Source of the DNA: an uncultured Lentisphaerota bacterium
Lineage (GTDB): Bacteria > Verrucomicrobiota > Kiritimatiellia > CAIQIC01
Assembly (NCBI GenBank): GCA_903871765.1
Contig: CAIQIC010000192.1
Location: forward strand, 1-35,039
DNA: 35,039 nucleotides
Reading direction: 5' to 3'
Shown here: positions 7,517 through 16,835 of the stretch, piece after piece
How positions within the stretch are numbered: the first letter of the stretch is position 1
Layout: each line of letters begins with the position of its first letter
Translations under genes and position numbers: made by a program
Notes under the pieces: generated by a model
What the model was told of the DNA's origin: nothing
Database searches by the model: none
What the model saw: the letters and a program-made list of their open reading frames with translations, nothing else

Positions 7517-10500
7517 ATGAACACGACCTTGACCGCCCCATCGTCCAACCATCCCGGCTTTATCACCGGACTCCTCGTCACTTTCGCCGCGATGGTGGCC
7601 GGTTCCGCCCTCAGCGCCTCGGCGGCCAGCATCGTCAACGTGAACTACACCGGCGACACACACGCCTCCATGCAGGGGATCTGGTCCTTCGACGCCGTCG
7701 CCCGCGGCAGCGCCAGCCGGGTGGCGCCGGTGGCGTATGTCGGGAACACCTGGAACGACTTCCAGACCGCCGGCGCAACCGGCACCAACCTGCTGGATTC
7801 CCTGGGTGCGCCCACCGGAGTGGGCCTCACGACGACGATGGTCGCCGGACCCTGGGCCGATTGGACCGGTCTGGGTAAGGCACGGATGTTGATTTCCGGC
7901 CTGCTGACCGGGTCCACAAATTATCAACCGATCCTCACGCTCACCGGCCTCAAGGTCAATCACACCTATGACCTTTACCTCGCCAGTGACCACAGCGACA
8001 TGAACCGGCCGCAGACTTTCCGGGTCGGGACGATGGAACAGCATATTGCGAACGGCCCCACCGCGGAGGATTGGATTGAAGGCAAAAACTATGTGCACTT
8101 TGCCGGTCTCCGGATCAACGACAGCGGAACCCTGACGGTGGAAGGGAAGACTTCGTCCGGCAGCGAGTTGATCGTGAACGGTTTTCAGTTGGTGGACAAC
8201 GACGCCCCGACGCCCAAAAGTCCAGCCATGGACATCATGACCTTCCATTTTGGCACGCTGGGCGCCGCCGCCATTTCCGGGACCAACATCACCCTGAATG
8301 TGCTGTGGGGCACAGCGGTGACCAGCCTTGCGCCCACCTACACGCTGTTCCCCCTGGCCAGCGCCATGCCGCCCTCGGGCAGCACCAACGACTTCACCAG
8401 CCCGGTCATTTATACCGTCACCGCCGAGGATTCCTCGACCAAGGCCTATCGCGTGGTGGTCAACATCCTGCCCAAAAGCGCGGCCAAGGACGTACTGGCC
8501 TGCCACTTCGAGCCCTTGGGCGCGGCGATTATTTACGGAACCAACATCATCATGTCCGTGCCGGCAAGCCAGCCGCTGACGACGCTCGCGCCCACCTTCA
8601 CGCTTTCACCCTTCGCCGCCCTCCGCCCGGCTGCGGGCAGCACCCACGACTTCACCGGCCCGGTCAACTACACCGTCACCGCGCAGGATGGCTCCACCAA
8701 GGCCTATCGGGTGACGGTGCGTCCGTACACGGCCTGGAAATATTCCGCTTCCTTGTTCATCCTGACCACGCCGGATGGGGCGCATCTGTCGGACTCTGCG
8801 TCCGAGACGAACTTCCCGATCCTGGTGCGGCTGAACAACAATAATTTTAACTTCAGCCAGGCCCAGCCGGCGGGCGAGGATCTGCGCTTCTCGACCGCCG
8901 CCGGCGCCAAGCTGTCGCATCAGATTGAACAGTGGGATGCCGCCCGCGGCACGGCCAGCATCTGGGTGAAAATCCCGGTGATCGCCGGCAACGCCCGGCA
9001 GGAAATCAAGATGTATTGGGGCCAGGCCGGCGCCGCCAGCGAATCCATCGTCTCGAATGTCTTCAGCGCCGCCAACGGCTATGTGAGCGTGCTGCACATG
9101 AACGAGCCCCTGCAGGATGAACTCGGCACGGTCATTCCCGTCAATTCCGGCACGACCCCGGCCCCCGGCATGATCGGTCAGGGCCGGCATTTTGCCTCGG
9201 GGTCGTGGGTTAATTGCGGCGACAGCATCACGAACTACCCCTACGGCGGCAGCCCCTTCACATCCGAAGCCTGGTTTTGCGCGGAACAAGGCGGGGCCGA
9301 GATCCTCTGCTGGGGGCGGTATGCCACCCGCTACAACGGCAACACCGGGGATGGCAATCTGGTGGACATAGCTTTTGGATCCCCCGCCAGTCTGGGCTGG
9401 AGTTCCGACGGCCCCGGCGGCGCCATCGCGGCCACCACGCCGGCCCTGGGGCAGTGGTATCACGTGGCGGTCACCTATGCCAACGGGCTCAGCCGAATCT
9501 TCGTGAACGGCCGGCTCGACGGCGACCGCCAAGGCGGCCCTTCGGCCATGTCCCTGTTCACCAACATCTATATGCGCATGGGCGGTTCGCGGAACTATGC
9601 CGGTGACGTGGACGAGGTGCGGGTCTCCCGGGTGGCGCGCTCGCCGGACTGGCTGCGGCTGGAATATCAGAACCAGCAACCGCTGCAAACCCTGGTGGGG
9701 CCCCCGCAGCAGCCGGGTACCGGTTTCTCAGTCACCCCCTCCGCGGTGAAGATGAACGAGGGCGCGGTGGCCAGGCTGGTCGGGCGGGCGGGCGGCGCCC
9801 AGAAAATCTACTGGACCTGCAAGCGGAACGGACAGGAATCCGTGATCGCGGTAGACCAGTTCACCTTGGATTTTGCCGCCGGCCGTGTGGTGGGCGACCA
9901 GTCGTTCGTGCTGCAGTTCAAAGCCATTTACCCCACGAGCGCGCAAACGCAGGACATCCCCGTCACGATCAAGGAAACGATTCCTGACCCGGCCTTCACG
10001 CTATCGGCGCCGGTCGCCTGGGATGGACGGCAGACGATCACGGTGACGCCGCGCGTCTCGAACAGGAGCGCCTTGCAGGCGGCCGGGGCGACCAATTTGA
10101 ATTACCATTGGAGCGTGGCGGGCATCGCCGTGACCAAGCAGATCACACCCGGGATGCTCACCCTGCTGCGTTCCCAAGGCAGCGGTCCGATGACCGTGAC
10201 GCTGGTCCTCGACAATGGCGGGGCCTTGGTCACCAATACCGCCACTATCGCTGTCAAGGAACCGGCGACGGATCCCTGGGTGGTACGGCAGCCCGAGGCC
10301 GACGAAAAACCGATGCACGGCCAATTTTACGCCCGAGACAACACCGGGTTCGGCACCGTGTATTACAACGGCACCCTGAGCAACGCGCCCAACACGGTCT
10401 TCTTGAACCTCTATGCGGATGGGGTGCTCTACACCAACCTCAGCCAAACCGTGTCCGGTAGCGCGTATGCCTTCAGCGCCCGGCTGGCGTCGGGCCTGGT

Positions 10501-11683
10501 GAAGTACAGCGTGCAGTTCGGCTCCGTGCGCGGCGGCGTGACGAACGTGTTCGACACGGTGACCAACCTGGTATGCGGCGATGCTTATCTGATTGACGGG
10601 CAATCCAACGCGGTGGCGGACAACAACAACCCGCCGTACGCCGCGTACACCAGCGACTGGATCCGCAGTTATGGCAACATGACGGGGGGCACGAACAGCG
10701 GCTGGGGCAACGCCGTGGTGTCCACCGCGCACGGCGATGCCTATCGCATCGGCTATTGGGGCATGGTCCTGGCCAGCAACCTGGTGGCTAGTTGCAACAT
10801 CCCCATCTGCATCATCAATGGCGCCGTCGGCGGCACGCGGGTTGACCAGCACCAGCGGAATGAGAGCAACCCCGAGGATGGGGACACGATCTACGGACGG
10901 ATACTGACGCGCGTGAAGGGGGCCCGGCTGACCCATGGCATCCGTGGCGTCCTGTGGCACCAGGGGGAGAACAACAGCGGCGCAGCGGCGCCCACCGGCG
11001 ACTGGGATTACAAATCGTATCAGCAATACTTCGTGGATATGTCGGCGGCCTGGAAACAAGATTACCCCAACCTCCTGCACTACTACGTCTACCAGGTCTG
11101 GCCGTTGCCCTGCGGCATGGGACCCAAAGGCGACCAGGTGCGTGAAGCGCAACGGACCCTGCCGCGGTTTTATTCCAACATGCGCATCATGTCCACCGTC
11201 GGCATGGCCACCCGCCCGGAATGGGCGCGCGGCCTCTGTCATTTCGATTGGGACGGCTATGTGATGTTCGCGGATTTGATGGCCCCGCTGGTGAAGCGGG
11301 ACAATTACGGTTTCATCCCGACCTCGGTCATCACGGCGCCGGATTTGAAGAAAGCCTACTTTACCAGCGCGCGTCAGGATGAAATTGCCCTGGAGTTCGG
11401 CCAGGCGATGGAGGCTCCGGGGAAAACCAACGCCACGGCTAATTTCTATCTGGATCTTGTCCCGAATCTGGTCACCGCGATCAGCGTGCGGGACAACGTG
11501 GTCAAACTGCAACTGCTGGGGCCCGCGACGGCCCAAACGATCGCTTACTTGGCGGACCGGGACTGGGACGGCAACCAGGCGCATCTGCTCCGGGGCGCCA
11601 ACAGGATCGCCGCACTCACGTTCTGCGAGGTCCCGATCCTCCGCGCCGCGGGGGCCCAGCCCGCGGGTGAGAAGCAGCGCTAA
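7517..11683 (+). CDS. Multidomain secreted SGNH (SASA/CE6-like) carbohydrate esterase
   Basis: 1388 residues. A signal peptide spans about 1-37. An N-terminal beta domain (about 40-225) is followed by two tandem Ig/cadherin-like repeats (about 235-405). A DUF2341 domain follows (about 415-530, FPILVRLNN and RFSTAAGAKL). A LamG/concanavalin-like domain lies at about 540-735 (GQWYHVAVTY, RIFVNGRLDG, GDVDEVRVSR). Ig-like segments reach about 1000. The C-terminal catalytic domain resembles sialate O-acetylesterase/CE6 SGNH hydrolases: GQSN with likely nucleophile S1030, NGAVGGT, WHQGENN at 1147-1153, and a CHFDWDGY segment near 1241-1248 that may carry the catalytic Asp/His. Likely role: removal of acetyl esters from polysaccharide while the lectin domains hold the polymer. 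A GGAG lies 11 nt before the ATG. The gene is divergent from HU and its stop overlaps that of the convergent next gene. Confidence 0.85.
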   Translation: MNTTLTAPSSNHPGFITGLLVTFAAMVAGSALSASAASIVNVNYTGDTHASMQGIWSFDAVARGSASRVAPVAYVGNTWNDFQTAGATGTNLLDSLGAPTGVGLTTTMVAGPWADWTGLGKARMLISGLLTGSTNYQPILTLTGLKVNHTYDLYLASDHSDMNRPQTFRVGTMEQHIANGPTAEDWIEGKNYVHFAGLRINDSGTLTVEGKTSSGSELIVNGFQLVDNDAPTPKSPAMDIMTFHFGTLGAAAISGTNITLNVLWGTAVTSLAPTYTLFPLASAMPPSGSTNDFTSPVIYTVTAEDSSTKAYRVVVNILPKSAAKDVLACHFEPLGAAIIYGTNIIMSVPASQPLTTLAPTFTLSPFAALRPAAGSTHDFTGPVNYTVTAQDGSTKAYRVTVRPYTAWKYSASLFILTTPDGAHLSDSASETNFPILVRLNNNNFNFSQAQPAGEDLRFSTAAGAKLSHQIEQWDAARGTASIWVKIPVIAGNARQEIKMYWGQAGAASESIVSNVFSAANGYVSVLHMNEPLQDELGTVIPVNSGTTPAPGMIGQGRHFASGSWVNCGDSITNYPYGGSPFTSEAWFCAEQGGAEILCWGRYATRYNGNTGDGNLVDIAFGSPASLGWSSDGPGGAIAATTPALGQWYHVAVTYANGLSRIFVNGRLDGDRQGGPSAMSLFTNIYMRMGGSRNYAGDVDEVRVSRVARSPDWLRLEYQNQQPLQTLVGPPQQPGTGFSVTPSAVKMNEGAVARLVGRAGGAQKIYWTCKRNGQESVIAVDQFTLDFAAGRVVGDQSFVLQFKAIYPTSAQTQDIPVTIKETIPDPAFTLSAPVAWDGRQTITVTPRVSNRSALQAAGATNLNYHWSVAGIAVTKQITPGMLTLLRSQGSGPMTVTLVLDNGGALVTNTATIAVKEPATDPWVVRQPEADEKPMHGQFYARDNTGFGTVYYNGTLSNAPNTVFLNLYADGVLYTNLSQTVSGSAYAFSARLASGLVKYSVQFGSVRGGVTNVFDTVTNLVCGDAYLIDGQSNAVADNNNPPYAAYTSDWIRSYGNMTGGTNSGWGNAVVSTAHGDAYRIGYWGMVLASNLVASCNIPICIINGAVGGTRVDQHQRNESNPEDGDTIYGRILTRVKGARLTHGIRGVLWHQGENNSGAAAPTGDWDYKSYQQYFVDMSAAWKQDYPNLLHYYVYQVWPLPCGMGPKGDQVREAQRTLPRFYSNMRIMSTVGMATRPEWARGLCHFDWDGYVMFADLMAPLVKRDNYGFIPTSVITAPDLKKAYFTSARQDEIALEFGQAMEAPGKTNATANFYLDLVPNLVTAISVRDNVVKLQLLGPATAQTIAYLADRDWDGNQAHLLRGANRIAALTFCEVPILRAAGAQPAGEKQR
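8218..8724 (+). repeat. Tandem repeat of two Ig-like domains inside the esterase
   Basis: Two consecutive units of about 84 residues each (8218-8472 and 8473-8724) share the same order of motifs: FHFGTLGAA versus CHFEPLGAA, SLAPTYTL versus TLAPTFTL, GSTNDFT versus GSTHDFT, YTVTAEDSSTKAYRV versus YTVTAQDGSTKAYRV. This is a clear internal duplication of a beta-sandwich module of the kind used as a spacer or glycan-binding unit in secreted enzymes. Confidence 0.85.
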
Positions 11684-13008
11684 GGCGTCGCGGGCTGGCG
11701 CGCGGCGGCGGGGCCGTCGGCCAGCAGTTCCGGATAGCGCGCCAAGGTGTCGTACATATACAGCGCCGATCCGAAGTGGCAACTGAACCAGATTTCGTCG
11801 CCCCAGGTCGGACCAACGAGATTGGCCCCGTCATCGCGCATCCAATACGTGACCAGCGCGCAGGCTTGGATGGCGCGCTGCTTGAAAGCCGCCTCGCCGG
11901 TGGCCGCATGGAAATCCGCCAGGAGCGCCGCCCAGTGCAGCGTGTGGACGCCCATGGTGGCGAAACAAACCTTCTGTTCCCGCAGCCCTTCGGCCGGCGC
12001 CCAGTCCTTGTTTTTCTCTACGAACTCCCGGGCAATCCAGTCGTGCAGTTTGCAGGCCAGCGGCAGATACTCCGGGTGGTCCGCGCGGTGTGCGATCAGC
12101 CAGCGGGCGGTGTCAATGCAGTCCCAATTGGTTCGATTCTCCCGGCCATGCTCCGGCGTGACGTCTTCATAGAAGCCATTCCAGCGCATGTTCGTCACCG
12201 GGCCTTCGAGGATCCAGCGCAGCGCCTTGTCCCGGGCTCCACGCCAGCGTTTACCGTCGGGCTTGTCCAGTTCCTCGAACAACATGACCGCGTAGATCGC
12301 CGACGAGGTGTAGGCCTCACGCACGGCGCCGGTCTTGGGGTTGACGCGAAACGGCCAGTTGCCTTCCGGCAACTGCGTTTTGGCCAGGGTGGCAGCCACG
12401 GTCTCGGCCGCCTGGCGATAGCACGCGTCGCCCGTCGCCCCGGCCAGTTCCAGCATGGCCAGCGCCATGATGGCCGGCTTGTCGGTCATGATCGCATCGC
12501 CATCCACGTTGCCACCCCCCTGCCCCTTGTGCACAGTGCTGTAGAAAAGAGATCCGAACATGCAATCGGCCGGCGTGCGCCGCGCGAGATTCCAGTCTGC
12601 CAGTTGCCGGGCCCGGGCCAGGCCTTCCGGGTCGCCCGCATAGCGCCACTGGGCCAGGAACGCGCGGATAAACAGCGCATGATGGAAGGCCGGATAGACG
12701 GTGTCGGCATTGAGCGGATGACCGACACCCAGCTTGCGTTCGGGGTTGGCCAGGGCGTAATTCACATAGCCCGGCACGGGCTGGCCGGTTTCATCCTGGT
12801 AGGCGTTGCCGCTGGACCAGCCGTGATCGAGATCCTGCAACACGAACCGATAGGATCGGGCCAGGTACTGGGGATAAGGCATGCGGGGCACCAGCAGCCC
12901 GTCCTGGTCCCGCAGGTACGACATCGCCCCTGTAACGCCCACGGGCCAAGCCATAGCGGCGATGAAGAGCCACCTGGCGATCAAGCCGCCCCAGCGTATC
13001 CTTTTCAT
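11680..13008 (-). CDS. Secreted alpha/alpha-toroid protein, glycosidase- or lyase-like
   Basis: 442 residues from the ATG at 13008, chosen because it opens a signal peptide (MKRIRWGGLIARWLFIAAMAW, cleavage near TGA); an in-frame start 13 codons upstream gives a less typical leader. The mature part is almost wholly helical with repeated aromatic-rich helix pairs: HHALFIRAFLAQWRYAGD, MALAMLELAGATGD, AIYAVMLFEEL, WDCIDTARWLIAHR, MGVHTLHWAALLADFH, WFSCHFGSALYMYDTLARYPEL. This is the pattern of (alpha/alpha) toroid enzymes such as GH88/GH105-type or pectate-lyase-like proteins, but I cannot assign a family or catalytic residues. It is last in the minus-strand block 20379-11680 and separated from the fusion gene by a strong palindrome. 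Its TAG stop overlaps the TAA of the convergent esterase gene. Confidence 0.7.
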   Translation of the reverse strand: MKRIRWGGLIARWLFIAAMAWPVGVTGAMSYLRDQDGLLVPRMPYPQYLARSYRFVLQDLDHGWSSGNAYQDETGQPVPGYVNYALANPERKLGVGHPLNADTVYPAFHHALFIRAFLAQWRYAGDPEGLARARQLADWNLARRTPADCMFGSLFYSTVHKGQGGGNVDGDAIMTDKPAIMALAMLELAGATGDACYRQAAETVAATLAKTQLPEGNWPFRVNPKTGAVREAYTSSAIYAVMLFEELDKPDGKRWRGARDKALRWILEGPVTNMRWNGFYEDVTPEHGRENRTNWDCIDTARWLIAHRADHPEYLPLACKLHDWIAREFVEKNKDWAPAEGLREQKVCFATMGVHTLHWAALLADFHAATGEAAFKQRAIQACALVTYWMRDDGANLVGPTWGDEIWFSCHFGSALYMYDTLARYPELLADGPAAARQPATP

Positions 13009-13082
13009 ACCCGATTTTACCATGCCATCTACCTGGTCTGTAAGCATTTATGAAGCACGACGTTTCCTGTCGGTAAAAACAC

Positions 13083-13122
13083 TATAACAAAAAAATATCC
13101 GGCCGGATGGTTTTTTGTTATA
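13083..13122 (-). terminator. 40-bp near-perfect palindrome, bidirectional intrinsic terminator candidate
   Basis: Two 20-nt arms meet with no spacer and match at 18 of 20 positions. The core is ATCCGGCCGGAT, flanked by a 7-A run on one side and a 6-T run on the other, with TATAAC/GTTATA at the outer ends. Read on the minus strand it is A-tract, GC stem, T-tract, beginning 24 nt after the stop of the three-barrel gene. That fits an intrinsic terminator working in either direction. Because it also lies about 75 nt upstream of the next start codon, a dimeric-regulator operator is an alternative. Confidence 0.65.
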
Positions 13123-13146
13123 CCCAGTTGAAGATGAGTTGTACCG

Positions 13147-16100
13147 TCAATGGTGTTCCAGACAGAGGACCGCGGCCATGGCGGCTGGTGATTGCGCTGG
13201 CAATTTAACGGTAAGTCGCTCGCCATCCTGCGCCATCACCAGCAATTCATCACGCTTGGCCAGGAAGTAGGCCTTCGTCACTTGGTCCTTCACGCCCTGC
13301 AGTTCGAATTTCCCGCCCGGATACTTGAAGAAGTGCAGGTACAGCCGTCCCGGCTTGGTGGTGCAACGCCAGTCGGCCATGGATTTGAACACGGGACGGC
13401 CTCGCTGGTCTTTCTTCACTGGATCGAAACAGCCGAGTTCGTCGCCGAACGGGGTGCGGCCAGCGCCGTAGATGGCCTCGCCGTTGACTTTGAGCCAGAC
13501 GCCAACCTGGCGGAGAATATCCTGGCTGGGTTGCGGAATGAAACCGTCGCCGTCGGGGCCAACGTTCAACAGATAGTTGCCGCCTTTGCTGACGATGTCC
13601 ACGAGCTTGAAGCAGATGTCGGCAGGCGTCTTCCACCGGTGATCATCTTTCTTGTAGCCCCAGGTGTCGTTGATCGTGGCCGCGGTTTCCCACGCGCCGG
13701 GGGTGACGGCGCCGGGGATTTCGTTGTCGCCGCGCGACTCGTAATCTTGCAGGCCGCCGGGTCCGAGGCGGCTGTTGATGAGCGTGTCGGGCTGGAGGGC
13801 GCGGACCACCTCCACCAGTTGCCGGCAGCGCGCGGGCGTCATCAACGTCGGCACATCGAACCAGATCAGGCCGATGGGGCCGTAGTTGGTGAGAAGTTCT
13901 TTCACTTGCGGCATGGACTTGTCGCGGAAGTATTGGTCGAAGTCTTTCTGGGGGTTCGGCGGAAAATCCCAGTCATTATTCGCGCCGTTCGGTTCGTGCC
14001 AGTCGGTGGCTTGCGAGTAGTAGAAACAGAGCTTCAGGCCGCGTTGGGCGCAGGCGGCTTGCAGTTCCTTGAACGGGTCGCGTTTCCACGGCGTAGCATC
14101 ATAACAATTGTACTTGCTCACCTCCGAGTGATAAAGCGCAAAGCCGTCGTGGTGTTTGCAGTCGAAGACGACGTACTTCATGCCGGCATCGACGGCGAGC
14201 TGCGCCCACTCATCGGCGTTGAACCGGGCCGGGTTGAACTGCCGGGCGAGTTCTTCGTACTCCTTCACCGGAATTCGGGCGTCGTGCATGATCCATTCGC
14301 CGATATTGGGAAACTTCCGGCCTTCCCACTCGCCGGCCGGAATGGAGTAAAGGCCCCAGTTGATGAAAAAACCGTACTTGGCCTCGTGAAACCACTGCAA
14401 GCGCGCCGCGCGTTTTGCTTCATCCTGCTGCGACGGCTCCAGCGCCTCCGGCAGCTTCGCGCCGGGCGGGTAAAGCTGGAACTCCTCGATGGTCGGGACT
14501 TCGTTCGCCTCGAGAATGTTCAACCGGAAATACCGCGCCTGCACCGCCGCGAAATCATAGACACGCCGACCCGCGATGGCCATGCCGGTGACCACGGGCT
14601 GCCACGTGTCACCATCCTTGTATTCAATGGCGAACCGCTGCGTCCGCGGATACTGAATCTCCATCACCACCGCGCGGCCGATCGGTGTTTCCTTGCCAAG
14701 GTCAATCTCGATCCAGCCGCTGCGGGATTCTGGTTGGGCGCCCCAACGTGTTGCTTCGTCGCCGTCGAACGCTTTGTCGGCCTCGTAACCGGGTCCCCAG
14801 ACGCTGGAGGCTTTTGCCGGTGGACCGGTGGGTGTGGGAAGCGGTTTGCCGTTGAAGAAATGGGTAAGGATGGCAATGTTGCGGTCGTTGCCCTGGAAGG
14901 ACTCGATGGGCTGGTGCAGGTAGGTCTCGATGGGCAACGGTAGCGAGTCGGGATTTGGCTTGCTGAAACCATAGATGCCGAAGTCGGCATTGGCGGTGCT
15001 GGTGCAGACCTTGCGCGCGTCGTGCTGGTCGCCCCAGCCAACCACGCAAAGCACCTGCCGTGTCTGCGGACCGAACATGGACGCGATGGCGCGCAGCGCT
15101 TCCGGGTTGCCGCTCTCGTCCATCATCCAGTCCACTTCCTTGAGCATCCGTGAGCCGGCGATGGTGCGATCGTGAACATTGTTGCACGAGAGCCAGATGA
15201 CACAATTGGGTTTCACACGCTTGGCGGTGGAACGTATGCGCTCCCAGCAGCGGTCCATCGCCTTGCGTTCGTAGGCAAGCTTCGCTTCCGGCGTGAGTTT
15301 GTCCTCGCCTGGGAACGGCTGGCCGGTGAGTTTCTCGAACAACTGTTTTTCGGCTGGCAGCCATTTGCCGTTGCGTGCCGCGTCGCTCGGATTCCAGACC
15401 CAGTCCACCATGAACCCGTCCATGCCGCTCTTGATCAGGGCCTCCTCGATGGCGGTGGCGAGGTAGTCCAGGTATTCGTCGGTGAAAGGCAGGTGGTACG
15501 CGCTCGGAATGCCGTAGCTGAGGTCGGGATGCTCGCTGCCCCAGCGCGTGTTCGCGCCGATGCAGAAATAGCCCATGACCTTCATCCCTTGCGCATGGCC
15601 GAGCTTCACGACCTGGGGCAGGAAGTCCCTTTTCAGGCCGGGCTGCGCGGGAACCTTGCCGTCCTTGTACCAGGCGTAGCCGTTGCACGAGACGGCGAAC
15701 GTCTGGATGACGTTCGCCCCGAGAGCAGCGTACCACGCGACATGCTTGACCGGGTCGGCGTCGGCCCAAAGTCCCGGCTTGGCAAATCCATTCGGCCCGC
15801 CCGGTCCCCAGTTGAAGTCCACGCAGAAGGCGCGAATCGGTTCCGCCGGCGCCGGCAGGGACACCTCTGAACGGATCATCTCGCCAACTTTGCGGAGCGT
15901 GGCGACATCGATGTCGCGCAGCTTGCCCTGGTAATCGGGGCCGACATCGATGGAGAAGATATTGCCGTATTTCACGGCACCCAGATAGTCCTGGTAAAGT
16001 TTTCCGGCCGGGAAGCAGAGGTTGTCGTGCGTTGGCAACGAGTAGAACCACTGCGCCCCGCCCTGGTGATCCGGTAAGATCGGATAGGTAAACTCGCCCA

Positions 16101-16791
16101 CGAGATACGGCGGGGGAACGTGGCCGGGCTGTCCCATCTCGCCGGCCCGCAGGTCGCCGGCTCCGCCGCCGTTGAAGCCGACGAAACAGCCGGGCTGGAA
16201 GCTTTTCACCCACGCCGTGATGTCCTGGCGCTCCAAGCCGCCGTTGCCTTGGGCGCAGTCCATCCAGAAAAACTCGATGGGACCGTACGCGGAGCAGAGT
16301 TCCTTGAGTTGGGCTTTCTGCATCGCCGGCGTGTATCCCCCCGGATGGTAATCCTTGTTGTCGTTGAACTCGCCCAATGAAAAATACAACGCCAGCTTGA
16401 TGCCATGCTTGTCGCAGGACTTTCGCAACTCCGCCAAGACATCCCGGCCCAGCGGCGCTTTCGTGACCTTGCGGTCGGTGGTCTGGGTGTCCCAGAGACA
16501 GAAGCCGTCGTGGTGCTTGGTCAGAAACAGGATGTAACCCATGCCGGCTTCCTTGGCCGTGCGCGCCCACTGGTCGGTATCCACGTCGGTGGCTTTGAAG
16601 AACGCCACGTCCTTCACGCCCGGCGTCCATTCCTTGCCGGAGAAGGTGCTGAAGCTCCAGCAAATGAACATGCCCCAGCGGAGGTTCTTGAGCTCCGCGG
16701 CGCGCCGGGCCATGTCCACCGGCTCGGCGGCGCGCAACGTGAGCGCGAGCGTGGCGAGGCTCGCGAGGCTAAGGATGCATGTGTGTTTCAT
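13147..16791 (-). CDS. Three-barrel fusion: GH29 - GHL-like - F5/8C - GH29
   Basis: 1214 residues from the ATG at 16791, which opens the signal peptide (MKHTCILSLASLATLALTLRA). Extending further upstream would run into the sulfatase gene. Domain 1 (about 25-315) is GH29-like: RWGMFICWSF, TKHHDGFCLWD, and WMD with putative nucleophile D178. Domain 2 (about 320-645) is another TIM-barrel-like region with FCVDFNWGPGG, MKVMGYFCIGANTRWG and GMDGFMVDWVWNP (D463), resembling uncharacterised hypothetical glycosidases. An F5/8 type C carbohydrate-binding domain follows (about 650-780: ASSVWGPGYEADKAFDGD, YFRLNILEAN). Domain 3 (about 790-1214) is a complete GH29: WFHEAKYGFFINWGLYSIP, CKHHDGFALYHS, LIWFD with D979, INDTWGY, GGNYLLNVGPDGDG. 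It would be secreted and act on fucosylated glycans. It lies 44 nt after the sulfatase gene. Domain 1 lacks the canonical NYLLNVGP loop, having NIFSIDVGPD instead. Confidence 0.9.
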   Translation of the reverse strand: MKHTCILSLASLATLALTLRAAEPVDMARRAAELKNLRWGMFICWSFSTFSGKEWTPGVKDVAFFKATDVDTDQWARTAKEAGMGYILFLTKHHDGFCLWDTQTTDRKVTKAPLGRDVLAELRKSCDKHGIKLALYFSLGEFNDNKDYHPGGYTPAMQKAQLKELCSAYGPIEFFWMDCAQGNGGLERQDITAWVKSFQPGCFVGFNGGGAGDLRAGEMGQPGHVPPPYLVGEFTYPILPDHQGGAQWFYSLPTHDNLCFPAGKLYQDYLGAVKYGNIFSIDVGPDYQGKLRDIDVATLRKVGEMIRSEVSLPAPAEPIRAFCVDFNWGPGGPNGFAKPGLWADADPVKHVAWYAALGANVIQTFAVSCNGYAWYKDGKVPAQPGLKRDFLPQVVKLGHAQGMKVMGYFCIGANTRWGSEHPDLSYGIPSAYHLPFTDEYLDYLATAIEEALIKSGMDGFMVDWVWNPSDAARNGKWLPAEKQLFEKLTGQPFPGEDKLTPEAKLAYERKAMDRCWERIRSTAKRVKPNCVIWLSCNNVHDRTIAGSRMLKEVDWMMDESGNPEALRAIASMFGPQTRQVLCVVGWGDQHDARKVCTSTANADFGIYGFSKPNPDSLPLPIETYLHQPIESFQGNDRNIAILTHFFNGKPLPTPTGPPAKASSVWGPGYEADKAFDGDEATRWGAQPESRSGWIEIDLGKETPIGRAVVMEIQYPRTQRFAIEYKDGDTWQPVVTGMAIAGRRVYDFAAVQARYFRLNILEANEVPTIEEFQLYPPGAKLPEALEPSQQDEAKRAARLQWFHEAKYGFFINWGLYSIPAGEWEGRKFPNIGEWIMHDARIPVKEYEELARQFNPARFNADEWAQLAVDAGMKYVVFDCKHHDGFALYHSEVSKYNCYDATPWKRDPFKELQAACAQRGLKLCFYYSQATDWHEPNGANNDWDFPPNPQKDFDQYFRDKSMPQVKELLTNYGPIGLIWFDVPTLMTPARCRQLVEVVRALQPDTLINSRLGPGGLQDYESRGDNEIPGAVTPGAWETAATINDTWGYKKDDHRWKTPADICFKLVDIVSKGGNYLLNVGPDGDGFIPQPSQDILRQVGVWLKVNGEAIYGAGRTPFGDELGCFDPVKKDQRGRPVFKSMADWRCTTKPGRLYLHFFKYPGGKFELQGVKDQVTKAYFLAKRDELLVMAQDGERLTVKLPAQSPAAMAAVLCLEHH

Positions 16792-16835
16792 GATTGGCCT
16801 TCGGTTGGGGTTGTGTTCTTTTTCAGACGGTCGGA

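Noticed and set aside
7334-8506. Minus-strand open frame of 390 codons overlapping the esterase start
   Set aside because: It is antisense to the signal peptide and first domain of the esterase, and its product is low-complexity Gly/His/Arg sequence without a family.
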